Source: Lineus longissimus
Taxonomy: Eukaryota; Nemertea; Pilidiophora; Heteronemertea; Lineidae
Length of the DNA stretch: 64,000 nucleotides
Direction of reading: 5' to 3'
Assembly: GCF_910592395.1 (NCBI RefSeq)
Contig: NC_088323.1
Location: 14,739,501 to 14,803,500 of the forward strand
The notes beneath the pieces are model-generated. The model ran no database searches. It saw only the letters and a program-made list of their open reading frames with translations, and was not told the DNA's origin. The translations under genes and the position numbers were made by a program. Below, piece by piece: positions 55,463 through 64,000 of the stretch (position 1 is its first letter; each line of letters begins with the position of its first letter).

Positions 55463-56916
55463 TCAATGTCGATGTCCTTGATTTCTCCCACCCCGACTTG
55501 ACCTCTGACCTTGCTTTTTCTTCGACTTCCCACCAACAACAGTCCAGCCAGAGTTTTTTTTCGTCGCGGGTGAAACGCTTGAGGCGGAATTTGAGCTAGA
55601 GGTCGTTCGAGAACTAGAGGTCGTCTGGGGACTAGCTGTTGTCTGAGGTGAAGGGGTCGGGCTATCCCATGAGACGCTAACATCAGCACCTGGGATCCCG
55701 AGAGTTAATTTCTTCGGCGAATCATACGCGTTTTGTGGAAAGCTCTCATTGGTGGCACCATCTGTGATTAGACGATTCGGGTCATTCCCGCAAACCGGTT
55801 TTCCCTGCTGACTAAGCCTCTTGGCGTCAGTGGTGCTGTGGCTGCGCTGGTACTGTTCCCCTGTTCCCAACTGCTGATGCTCCTGTGGATTATTCCGTCT
55901 AAGATTCTGGGAACAATCACTGTGACCGCGATTGTAGTCCACACGTCCTTGACCCCGACCTCGACCCCTCCCAGTGTAACCTTGACCCTCCCCACCTCTA
56001 CCCCGTGGGGCGTTTTGCTGCCTCCAACTACCAGCAGATCCTGGTCGCCCTTGACTTCCAGCAGACAATGGTCGCCCCTGGCTTCCGGCTGAACCTGGCC
56101 GCCCCTGGCTTCCAGCAGACAATGGTCGCCCCTGGCTTCCGGCTGAACCTGGCCTCCTGTTTCCAGCGTAAGGTCGCGGCGGTCTGAAATCGGCTGGCGA
56201 CCGGGAATCACTACTCGTGGATCCAGTCTGGCGCCAGAGCGGCATACTCTCCCTCGACGCCGTCCGTGAATTCACATTGACCGAATCGGAATAGTTCCTA
56301 ACATTTCTTGCAGAGCGTTTCTCAATCAACGCGGCATCGCTAGAACATCTCGTCTTCACCTCGACGCTATCAGTCTCACTCGGTGACTTGATAACATCCG
56401 ACCATCGCTTCTGCCGACTTGGCGAGAGCCCGGGCGAGCGACAGTTGGCGCAAAGAACTACGGTACTGGACGATGCGTCCAAGCAATCATCGTGTCCATT
56501 TGAGCTGGCGATACTATTGGCATGAGACGAATCGGACGAAATAGAAAAGAAAACATTCGAATCGCTCACTGGTCTTAGTTTGTCGTTACGATTCAAATTA
56601 TGAGAAACATCCTTGAGGCGTCGGCGAATGTTTTGAGCATCAGGTGACCTAGCGCCGCTGGAATTACGCGATCGAGCGCCAAAATCTGGCGAGCGCCGAG
56701 TGCTGTGAATGACTGGTTGTGATTGGCTGCTACTAATGGCCGGGCTCTGCTGCCGACTGTGCGATGGACTTTGCGGCTGGCTTCGTTTCGGACTATAATT
56801 CGGAGACGCTTGCGGATTAGGACTGTTTATGCTTGGTATGGAGTATTTTCTCTGGACGTCGATGTAACCAGTCGGAGCGGGCCGTGACCTGGCCGCGACG
56901 ACACTGGCCCACGTAT
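55463..56916 (-). CDS. MAP3K20: MAP3K20 (ZAK-alpha) last coding exon: disordered region and basic C-terminus
   Basis: Terminal exon, 1454 nt, 483 residues then a stop at 55463-55465. The acceptor ends GTCTTTCAG before 56916. It opens DTWASVVAARSRP, comparable to DSYAAAVRRPQVP in human ZAK-alpha. It then runs as low-complexity Ser/Pro/Arg sequence with many SP sites (SPNPQASPNYSPKRSQPQSP), a tandem GRPGSAGSQ / GRPLSAGSQ block near 56040-56160, an RG-rich stretch (PRGRGGEGQG, then GRGRGRGQGR), and a Ser/Thr-rich part. It ends SGWTVVGGKSKKKQGQRSSR plus GGRNQGHRH, matching the GGWTKVEYRKK-type basic tail of ZAK-alpha, known to contact the ribosome. No canonical AATAAA was seen close by; two overlapping minus-strand copies lie at 54283-54294. 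Methionine-initiated reading within the exon is not a gene start: the frame is open through the acceptor. Confidence 0.92.
56040..56160 (-). repeat. 27-bp coding minisatellite in the ZAK tail
   Basis: Five units of nine codons alternate GRPGSAGSQ and GRPLSAGSQ, so the higher-order period is 54 bp. It lies in the disordered C-terminal exon just before the RG-rich segment. The regular alternation indicates recent slippage or unequal exchange, so copy number is likely polymorphic. Confidence 0.85.
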
Positions 56917-56937
56917 CTGAAAGACACAGCTATTGGA

Positions 56938-57095
56938 TCAGGGGCATAGTAGTTAGAGCGCTGGTCGCAATTTGTTTGAGGTTTTCCATAGATTGACTGG
57001 ACTATGGGTTCATTAACAGACACAGGTTCAACTTACAACATCACCACAGTTGCTAGATACGTCCTTAAGTCAGACACTTCACCCTACTAGCTTCT
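56938..57095 (+). mobile_element. Degenerate SINE in the last ZAK intron
   Basis: GTAGTTAGAGCGCTGGTCGC (A-box region) and, 100 bases on, GTCCTTAAGTCAGACACTTC with CCCTACTAGCTTCT, a decayed form of the body seen at 51816. It begins about 20 bases upstream of the last-exon acceptor. Confidence 0.45.
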
Positions 57096-57826
57096 AGTAG
57101 CAAAGTTTTTCGCTGAAAGTATTTTATTATTAATGACATGTTACGTTTTTGCGATTTTTTATCCACAGTGTGAGTATGAATATATAGTCGTAGTTCCACC
57201 TACCATAAAACCCTGTGTTTTTTCAAGACCTGTGTCTTCGCCGTGTGTCAAAAAACCCGGGGCGCACTTACACCTATCAGTGGTGTTAGATAATGGTTAA
57301 TAGCCCCGGCGACAGGTGCGCTGTAGGTAGGGAGCTCTCCTGTGTTTCTTTCCCGTTGGAGGGGAATTTCGTGTGCGCAATACCGAGGCAACTACACCGC
57401 GCCATCTGTCGCCAGGTCTTAGAACTTGCAATTGCCGGGGTTATTCAGATTCCACCTATCAAAAAATCTGTGTTGAACACGGGTCTAAATTAGCCCCCAA
57501 TTAGCCCCATCGAGCTCGATGGGGCTAATAGACACGGGGATTTGACACACGGGTCTATTTAGACACGGCAATTCATAGGTGTAAGCGCAAAAGACACGGT
57601 GATTTGATAGGTGGAAGTACGACTTATGGCTGCAACCATTTTCAGTCCAATTAACCGTAATGCATAATGCACAGTGGCTGAAATACAAGATGGACACCAA
57701 TGATGGCAGAGAGAATAATGCTCAAACATTGTGTTTGCTTTGGAGAACGAAATGAGCGCAGAATATAAAGTAGTAAAACATATCAACAAGCAAACAAGAT
57801 AAAGAACTTGTTTAAAATCGCCATAC

Positions 57827-58058
57827 CTCTGTTTTCAGGCTCCTGGTAAGCCTGTGATGCCAAACTGTTCAGCCCACCGACAAGGAATGGACTACTCTGA
57901 CTATGGACCAAAGAGGCACCCTTGGTAGAGTTTGGTGACTCGGCGATGAATTTGGTTTGCTTCAAGGTCAAGGTCACGCTCTGTTGTTCGACGTTGCTCG
58001 TCCCGCAGGTTTTAATTGTGTGGGTGTATTTGATACTGCGTGGTTTCTTGACTTTATC
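57827..58058 (-). CDS. MAP3K20: MAP3K20 (ZAK-alpha) exon: end of YEATS-like domain
   Basis: A 232-nt exon (77 codons plus one base), with an acceptor ending ATTCCAG before 58058 and donor GTATGG after 57827. The start DKVKKPRSIKYTHTIKTCGT aligns with the SDVRTPKSTKHVHSIQWSRT stretch of human ZAK-alpha. The following QQSVTLTLKQTKFI aligns with KAVQLAIQTLF, the last predicted strand and helix of the domain. After that the sequence becomes Ser/Asn-rich and looks disordered. It ends in phase 1; the single G joins the AT that opens the last exon to make an aspartate codon. Confidence 0.88.
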
Positions 58059-58860
58059 CTGGAATTATTTGAGGGGGATGGTTAGAAGTGGTGACGTTTT
58101 TCAAAAACCGATATTCGCTAGAGAAAAAACCCGATATAGAAAACAAACCTTCTAACACACAAGTGGGGGAGGCTAAATAAATGAACTCATGTTCAATTAG
58201 ATGCAGGACAGGGGGGAGGGGGGGGCTTGTTCAATTAGATGACATGTTGTTCCATTGGATGACATGCTCAGGGCTGCTTACCCTCTAATAATTTTTCCTG
58301 TAATATTGCTGAAATTTTCCGGTATTTTGCCATAAGTTCCCGTAGTATCATGACATAGTGTAAATTTCAAAGCTGTTGGCCGCCGCCATTATTCTATGCA
58401 GGGTAGTCTCCCACAGCAGCTGTACACATGTGATACAAGTTTCCAGATCCTCAAAATAGGGTGATAACTACGATCGGTGTCGCGGTGCGCGAGACTAATC
58501 AGTATATTGCTTACTGAATAAAGAAAAACTCTCCTTGGCAACGGGCGTGGGAACTTCTAATATCGGGCCCGCCAGGATCAGATATCGGGTTTAAAGGCTA
58601 AGAAACTAAATGAAACTAGAAATTTGAATGTTTATTTCAAGAATTAAACTGTAAACAAACATTTTACAACGTATTTTTAAGTTGAAAAAAAAACGTATTT
58701 TCAGCACTGTAAAGGCCATACCATAACGGTAAAAACCGTATTCCGTAAAGTCGGGAATTCAGTCGTACCAAAATACGGCCATTCGGTACAGGTACGCAGC
58801 CCTGCATGCTGTTCAATTGGATGACATGAGGAGAGGAGAGGGTCTACGTAAAAAACCTAC

Positions 58861-59079
58861 CTCAAATGTGACATTGCACTCTATCTCCAAGTCCTCAGCA
58901 ATCCCAACCAGCCATTTTTCCATCACATATGGAGGCTGCTTCAGCTTGAATGTCTTATCATGCCCCGCCCCATGGCACACAAACTCGACGAATCTGATGC
59001 AGGTCAGGACGAGGTTGCATTCAATTTCATCTTCTTCTTCTTCTTCATCAATCTCCATGTACATCTTCCACTTGTGGTC
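58861..59079 (-). CDS. MAP3K20: MAP3K20 (ZAK-alpha) exon: core of YEATS-like domain
   Basis: A 219-nt, 73-codon exon in phase 0, with an acceptor ending GCTTCAG before 59079 and donor GTAGGT after 58861. It begins DHKWKMYMEID and contains KLKQPPYVMEKWLVGIAED, then LEIECNVTFE. Human ZAK-alpha has KMTKPPFVMEKWIVGIAKSQ, so this is the strongest single match in the window. A run of glutamates (EEEEEDE, a CTT repeat on the plus strand at about 59026-59047) interrupts the loop after the first strand and is probably a lineage-specific microsatellite expansion. In ZAK-alpha this domain belongs to the ribosome-stress sensing half of the protein, downstream of the kinase. Confidence 0.93.
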
Positions 59080-59124
59080 CTGAAGCAGTAACACATCTTT
59101 CAATCTTGGCAATCATTCCAAAAC

Positions 59125-59255
59125 ATCTCATTTATAATGAACCGCACATTACAGTGTAAATGCACTATGCACCAATGAAGCCTCGTTTTGAATTCAGCAG
59201 TTATGGTTAGGCAACCATCACTGCTTGGGTTGGTGCAAAATGTGGAAGGTGTCAA
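59125..59255. repeat. Dispersed repeat in a ZAK intron (inverse pair with 27370-27515)
   Basis: AATGAACCGCACATTACAGT, AAATGCACTATGCACCAATG and GGTTAGGCAACCATCACTGC match the 27-kb copy in reverse. It lies 45 bases upstream of exon 58861-59079 in gene sense. Confidence 0.75.
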
Positions 59256-59907
59256 AAGCTTCTATATCAGGGCGAATAAGGACAATACATGTCGGGCCGG
59301 TTGAAATTTACAATCCCCGATCGGAAATGACGTAGTTTGATCACATTCAACTATAAATCCATTGAACAGTGGCGCAACTTCAGGAAACCGATGACCTTCG
59401 TTTGGGCAGTGAACGAAAATTGTAAACTCGTTCCGTAGGGCCTGCAATAGGGCTCCATTAAAGGGTAACTCTTGTCAAATTTCACCATATAATGTTTTAG
59501 CTGTTTTTGACAAATGACTACGTCACTTTCTCATAAATCGGTAAGGTTTTCGAATCGAAATGCACATTTTCTAGAAATTGATGGTTTATTCCCGACCGGA
59601 CAGCAGCTCGCTTCGATGCCGTTTTCGTTGATGACGTCACAACATGAACATTTTCGCGGTCGCGGTGGTTTACATTCAGCAATTTTATAATAAATCTAAT
59701 CAAAAATGGAAAATTTTAGCTTTACATTTGTGATCAACAATTAAAAACGGATGTATATCCACAAAGTTGTAAATCACATCATAGTATCACTTTAAGGAGC
59801 TCTTATGACTTAATGATGCATCAATTGATTTGATACCGACTGTGGCTCGGAAAGGCCGTTGTAATTCTCGTAAAAAGTTCGTTTAATCAGTGCTTGTTAT
59901 AACTGAC

Positions 59908-60006
59908 CTTTGTCGTTGCACCGAGTCGAATGTGGTTTCCAAACAACAGAGTGATTGTCATTTTCTTGTTCTCAACCATTGGTGATTTCTTTTCCTCCAT
60001 TGGAAC
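59908..60006 (-). CDS. MAP3K20: MAP3K20 (ZAK-alpha) exon: start of YEATS-like domain
   Basis: A 99-nt, 33-codon exon, phase 0 at both ends. The acceptor ends CTTGCAG before 60006; the donor is GTCAGT after 59908. The peptide is VPMEEKKSPMVENKKMTITL followed by LFGNHIRLGATTK. It aligns with the ENEEKIVNLELVFGFHLKPG stretch of human ZAK-alpha, which opens the YEATS-like beta-sandwich between the SAM domain and the disordered tail. The next exon continues directly with DHKWKMYMEID, where human ZAK has CKWKMYMEMDG. The exon is shorter than 100 bases but its position, phase and sequence agree. Confidence 0.9.
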
Positions 60007-60339
60007 CTGCAAGTGTAAGTAGTTACATGTGGGACTTGAGAAATGGGGCCATGGATGACTAATAATAGTAATAATAATAATTTATTATATTAAAAGTGCT
60101 TTTGAATGAAAATCATTTGCAAAGCACTGTACAATTTAAAAAACAACACATAGTAAAAGAGAATATTGTACATAGAGATTAAAACATTCATAGCGATTAA
60201 AACATTTAGGTGCTGGTGTCGAAGTGTTCAATAATGAAATGGCCAGGGCCATTGTGCTCACCTCATGTGGAGGAAAGATGGATAAAGAGCAGGGTATTGT
60301 GTCATGTAGTGTTAGGTTTGATGTAGGTCCAAGCAATTT
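60007..60339 (-). other. ZAK intron segment with (AAT)n SINE/LINE-tail-like sequence
   Basis: AATAATAATTTATTATATTA followed by AAAGTGCTTTTGAATG and AAAGCACTGTACAATT resembles the reverse of a common invertebrate retroposon 3' tail. Confidence 0.35.
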
Positions 60340-61330
60340 ACAGTACATTCGACCTCTGTGACCTTGAAAAGTAGGTCAAATCAAAGACGACCCGGGTGAC
60401 ACATTGAATGGTTGTTAGAATTAGATGTACCTATGATATAAAATTGGTGCCAATCGGGCAAGTCATTACTAGGAATAAAGGCATTTTGAAGAATTTAGGA
60501 TTTGGCCCCCTCCCTGGAGGCCAAACGGCAAATCAGATCGCACCATACTTAGGTACCTGAGATAACCTGACCAAGGGGTACATGTGTACTTAATTTGTGA
60601 TCAATAGTCATTGCAGTTAAGAAACGTGCCATAGTTACGGCCTGACGGCAAATTTACGCCATTTGACCTCTGTGACCTTGACAAGAAGGTCAAATTAAAA
60701 ACCTGTGTGACATATACTGTATGGTGGTTAGATGTACCCATGATATCAAATTGGTGGCAATCGGGCAAGAAGTTAAGGAATAATCACATTTTTAAGGTTT
60801 TTGGATTTTGCCCCCTGGTGGTCAAGTGGTGAGTCATATTGGACCAAACTTCGGTCCCTGAGATCACCTGACTAAGGGGTAAATGTGTACCAAATTTGGT
60901 ATCAATAGTCATTGCAGTTTAGAAACGTGCCATCGTTACATCCTAACGGCCAATTTACAACATTTGACCTCTGTGACCTTGAAAAGGAGGTCAAATCAAA
61001 AACCCGGAGGATATATGATGCACCTTTGCTAGAAGTACCTACCATATTTTTTTCAAAATTTCCCGACTACTATTAAGGGAGATATTGCATATTTTCACTT
61101 TTAACGTTTGGCCCCCTGGTGGCCAAACCATGAAACGAATCGGACCGAAACTTGGTCTCCGAGGTGTCATTACATTAGGGTACATGTGTACCAAGTTTCA
61201 ACTCAATAGCTCTAACAGTTACGAAACGTGCCCTGCTAACGGACGACGGACGACGACGACGACGACGACGACGGACGACGGACGCCACGGTATGGGATAA
61301 GCTCACCTCTGCTAAGAGGTGAGCTAAACA
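60340..61330. repeat. ~305-bp tandem repeat, three copies, ACG-rich end
   Basis: Units start at the TTGACCTCTGTGACCTTGAA-type motif (about 60350, 60663 and 60964) and contain TTTGGCCCCCTGG-GGCCAA, GGTACATGTGTAC and GCAGTTAAGAAACGTGCCAT. The array ends in (ACG)n at about 61250-61285 and GAGCTCACCTCTGC / AGAGGTGAGCT. A lone related segment lies at 48080-48385. It lies in a ZAK intron. Confidence 0.85.
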
Positions 61331-61500
61331 GGTGAGTTTTAAGATTTTTTTTGAAGGCGTAAAAAATGTCATCATCACTGCCACTAACGACGACTGACGA
61401 TGGCCATGGAAGGCATAATGTTTACGTCATGTTCAAATATGCTGCTAATATCAGTGTTTTACCCTACATGGTCTGATTTTTGCTGTCCATCATCTTAAAT

Positions 61501-61931
61501 AAACCTCTCTATTAGGACACCCTCGGGACTGACTAGTGCTGTCCTTAATAGAGAGATGTCCTGATTAAAGAGGTCAAATTGAATGGAACCTCCCTATTAA
61601 GGACACCCTCGGGACTGACTAGTGCTGTCCTTAATAGAGAGATGTCCTGATTAGAGAGGTCAAATTGAATGGAACCTCCCTATTAAGGACACCCCCTCAG
61701 GACTGACTAGTGCTGTCCTTAATAGAGAGATGTCCTGATTAGAGAGGTCAAATTGAATGGAACCTCCCTATTAAGGAAACCCTCGGGACTGACTAGTGCT
61801 GTCCTTAATAGAGACGTCCTGATTAGAGAGGTCAAATTGAATGGAAACAATAAATTTGGGAGCAAAACTAATGTCCTTTGTACTAGAGAGGGTGTGCTTT
61901 ATAGAGAGGTGTCTGCTAAGGGAGGTTGTAC
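61501..61931. mobile_element. pogo/Tigger-like MITE with tandem 87-bp end duplication
   Basis: The left terminal segment (CTCTCTATTAGGACACCC ... AGAGGTCAAATTGAATGGAA) is repeated about four times with a period near 87 bp before the normal centre and a right end near GGAGGTTGTAC. It lies in the intron between ZAK exons 59908-60006 and 62640-62702. Confidence 0.8.
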
Positions 61932-62411
61932 TTCTAAATGTTCAATTTTGACTGGGCATGATTATCAAAACAAATTCCTGTACCATGCACTCCTCCTCCT
62001 CATCATCATCATCAACATCATCATCATCTAGTCCCTTAACCTAATGGCCGTGGGGGCAAAACAGCAGTGTTCACAATTAATCTCCACAGAGATTTGTTTT
62101 CAGCAGCCCGTATTAGCTGGCACTAGCCACCACATAATAGCATATTGTAGCTACGAAATCAAAGGTGTGCTAGCATGGAATGGGTGCAGACATACAGGGT
62201 CAATGCGACACAAGAGGCCTCGAATTCAAAATTGTCCGGCACTGGAAATATCAAAGAAAATTTGCAAAGGCACAGCAGCGATTTTGAAGGTAACGACCGT
62301 CATGGCAGTTGTGGCCGAGGTTAAACTCAACCTGGGCACCAATGCTCTGCGAATATCTATGTCTTCTATCTACCTACATAGAACAACTACCATTTCAAAT
62401 CTTCCCAAAGT

Positions 62412-62622
62412 TTAAAGGGGGACAATAAGGGGTTAACAAGGCCGTCTTCGGTAGACTGATATACACGTTAAGGGTCCTGGGTCATGCTTGAATCAGCACT
62501 AAATATATTCCCCGTACAAGCGTGATGAGTTTTGGCGTACTTTGAGATGGCAGAGACCCCTATTGGTGACTTGGTAGAACTTGATCTTGCCTACCTAGCT
62601 GCTGCCTATATTGTCCCTTTAA
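62412..62622. mobile_element. TTAA-flanked MITE in a ZAK intron
   Basis: TTAAAGGGGGACAATAAGGG at the left and GCTGCCTATATTGTCCCTTTAA at the right; sister of the element at 51481-51709. Its right TTAA ends 17 bases from exon 62640-62702. Confidence 0.75.
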
Positions 62623-62639
62623 ACCATAACAATACTCAC

Positions 62640-62702
62640 CGGAGCCAGAGGGGGAAAATTCTTCAACGCAAAGTTACAAGCCTGGAGCAGTTGGATCTCC
62701 GT
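62640..62702 (-). CDS. MAP3K20: MAP3K20 (ZAK-alpha) exon: SAM to YEATS-like linker
   Basis: A 63-nt, 21-codon exon that is easy to miss. The acceptor ends CCTTGCAG before 62702 and the donor is GTGAGT after 62640. It reads TEIQLLQACNFALKNFPPLA plus P. The NFPPL motif corresponds to the HFPPL segment that follows the SAM domain in human ZAK-alpha, so it fills the gap between the SAM exon and the next exon. Both borders are phase 0, consistent with its neighbours. The acceptor side lies in a roughly 110-bp tandem duplication (62707-62925). On the donor side a TTAA-type MITE ends 17 bases from the exon. Confidence 0.88.
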
Positions 62703-62706
62703 CTGC

Positions 62707-62925
62707 AAGGAAAATGGCAAAGAAAATTCAAATAAGGGCAAGGAAATTTTTTAAATGTTTCTTGTTTGGACACTTTCATTAAAATGGAGGGCAAGGCAAG
62801 TTTTGTTTTTCATCGATGGTAAAATGCCATAGAAATTCAACTAAGGGCAAGGAAATTTGTTTAATGTTTCTTGTTTGCACCCTTTCATAAAATCGGAGGG
62901 CAAGGCAAGTTTTGTTTTTCATTGA
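62707..62925. repeat. ~110-bp tandem duplication at a ZAK exon acceptor
   Basis: AAGGGCAAGGAAATTTTTTA / AAGGGCAAGGAAATTTGTTT and GGAGGGCAAGGCAAGTTTTG occur twice about 110 bases apart. The first copy reaches into the polypyrimidine side of exon 62640-62702. Confidence 0.75.
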
Positions 62926-63057
62926 CGGTAGACAATGACACATTCCAAGGAGGTTGGAATCGGCTGCTGGCAGACAGTAACAAGACTTGACTGTAGTCAT
63001 TTCTGCACCCTTCTTATAGGCAGTAGGTGTCGTACTGTCATACTATTAAAATAAGTA

Positions 63058-63287
63058 CAGTAGAACCTCTCTATTAAGGACACCCTCGAGACTGACAAGT
63101 GCTGTTCTTAGTGGAGAGGTGTCCTGATTAGAGGTTAAATTGAATGAAAACAGCCAATTTTGGACCAGGACTAGTGTCCTTAATAGAGAGGTTGTCCTTA
63201 ATAAAGAGGTTGTCCTTAATAAAGAGGTTGTCCTCAATAGAGAGGTTGTACTTAATAGAGAGGTGTCCGCTATGGGAGGTTCCACTG
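63058..63287. mobile_element. pogo/Tigger-like MITE next to the ZAK SAM exon
   Basis: TA-flanked, CAGTAGAACCTCTCTATTAA to GGAGGTTCCACTG, with four 18-bp units near 63175-63250. It ends 55 bases from the donor side of the SAM exon. Confidence 0.87.
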
Positions 63288-63342
63288 TACTGCTACTGAT
63301 GGTGCCACCCTTGAGTTCGTCTCGGGGTATTCCAAAACCTAC

Positions 63343-63473
63343 ATGTAAATCTAAGCGATGTCCGAAGGATGTGATGCCCATTTGCTTGAGGTCTCCCTGA
63401 GTCAGCAGCAGCAATCGTTTCCCGTTGATGTTGTTCGCTTGCAGCAATTCACCATACTGGGCGAGATCATATG
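63343..63473 (-). CDS. MAP3K20: MAP3K20 (ZAK-alpha) exon: SAM domain
   Basis: First of six joined coding exons on the minus strand. Acceptor is a T-run ending in CCAG before 63473; donor GTAGGT follows 63343. It encodes 43 residues plus a split codon: YDLAQYGELLQANNINGKRL, then LLLLTQGDLKQMGI, then TSFGHRLDLH. This matches the ZAK SAM helices, where human ZAK has ENNITGKRLLLLEEEDLKDM. In ZAK-alpha the SAM domain follows the kinase and leucine zipper and helps self-association of this stress MAP3K, which senses stalled or collided ribosomes and activates p38 and JNK. The exon starts in phase 2 and ends in phase 0. The upstream kinase exons are not in the window. MITEs lie within about 55 bases on both sides. 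Identification rests on remembered family sequence, with a continuous match. Confidence 0.93.
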
Positions 63474-63504
63474 CTGGAAAAAAATAACGAAACCCTCATG
63501 ACAC

Positions 63505-63627
63505 AATGGGTGATATGAATAAAGACTAGCAAATGCTTTTACTACAATTTTGTACAGAAAGACCTAGTGTATATGTACATGAAGTTTTAGATAAAAGCAT
63601 TTGCTAGTCTTTATTCATATCACCCAT
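63505..63627. mobile_element. Hairpin MITE, ATGGGTGATATG family, first of a tandem pair
   Basis: Near-perfect palindrome, AATGGGTGATATGAATAAAG to CTTTATTCATATCACCCAT. It begins 31 bases upstream of the ZAK SAM exon acceptor in the sense of the gene. Confidence 0.88.
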
Positions 63628-63752
63628 AATGGGTGATATGAATAAAGACTAGCAAATGCTTTTACTTCAATTTTGTACAGAAAGACCTAGTGTATATGTA
63701 CATGAAGTTTTAGATAAAAGCATTTGCTAGTCTTTATTCATATCACCCATTA
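63628..63752. mobile_element. Hairpin MITE, ATGGGTGATATG family, second of a tandem pair
   Basis: Starts on the base after the preceding copy and differs from it at only a few positions (for example ACTTCAATTTT against ACTACAATTTT). This points to recent tandem duplication or re-insertion at the same site. Confidence 0.88.
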
Positions 63753-63789
63753 TCATTCGATTTTCAATATAACAAAGTCATACACGAAG

Positions 63790-64000
63790 GTTAGGGCTGA
63801 CACAATGGTGCAGTGGTTACATCAGGGCCTGACACCTCCGACGTCCTGGGTTCAATTCCCGGTGCGCTCATGTGATAGGGAGGTCACAGCGACTCTCTTA
63901 GACAGCGTAGGTTTCCTCTGGGGTCTCCGGTTTCCTCCTACTTACATTGCAATCGCCCAATATTGTTTATAGAGCTGATCATGTCCTGGCTGACGCTCAG
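63790..64000 (+). mobile_element. tRNA-derived SINE, second family, cut by window end
   Basis: Head GGTGCAGTGGTTACATCAGG with B box GGGTTCAATTCCCGG, then CTTAGACAGCGTAGGTTTCC and GGTCTCCGGTTTCCTCCTAC. Body motifs match 53795-53935. The 3' end lies outside the window. Confidence 0.75.

Overview
This is eukaryotic nuclear DNA: short exons with GT/AG borders, long introns, and dense families of small inverted-repeat elements, tRNA-derived SINEs and satellites. The absence of operons, the moderate GC content, and a bilaterian BAMBI-like pseudoreceptor plus a ZAK-alpha-like kinase suggest a marine invertebrate (non-vertebrate deuterostome or lophotrochozoan). I cannot name the species.

Two protein-coding genes can be supported, both on the minus strand. 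(1) At the right edge, 55463-63473 holds six consecutive coding exons of a MAP3K20 (ZAK-alpha) orthologue. They cover the SAM domain, a linker, the YEATS-like domain, a long Ser/Pro/Arg-rich disordered region and the basic C-terminal tail. The phases join without conflict over about 730 codons. The kinase domain and leucine zipper must lie beyond base 64000. (2) At the left edge, 5168-6463 holds the last two coding exons of a BAMBI-like TGF-beta/BMP pseudoreceptor: the CC-x4-CN end of the extracellular domain, then a transmembrane segment and a short tail with no kinase. A signal-peptide exon at 45561-45627, same strand and phase 1, is a candidate first exon. If it is, the gene has an intron system of about 39 kb, and at least one cysteine-rich exon remains unlocated.

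The other 80% or so is non-coding and repeat-rich. It contains pogo/Tigger-like MITEs (TA target sites) from about 10 to 63 kb, several with an internal 18-bp unit expanded into a minisatellite. A second MITE family ends in CCGGTGTA. Four near-perfect 124-bp hairpins begin with ATGGGTGATATG. Other elements include a foldback element with a perfect 9-bp target duplication, TTAA-flanked MITEs, a mariner-type mini-element, tRNA-headed SINEs, and one decayed LINE ORF2 end at 29.6 kb. Satellite arrays lie at 4.7-5.1 kb, 34.4-36.0 kb (58 bp x 28), 36.3-36.9 kb, 39.4-39.9 kb and 60.3-61.3 kb.

The least explained coding signals are a minus-strand exon-like block at 26047-26328, whose sequence recalls a TBP-fold repeat, and a 49-nt microexon at 30275-30323. 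MITEs crowd the ZAK SAM and linker exons to within tens of bases of the splice sites. I found no rRNA, convincing stand-alone tRNA gene, CRISPR array or viral gene.
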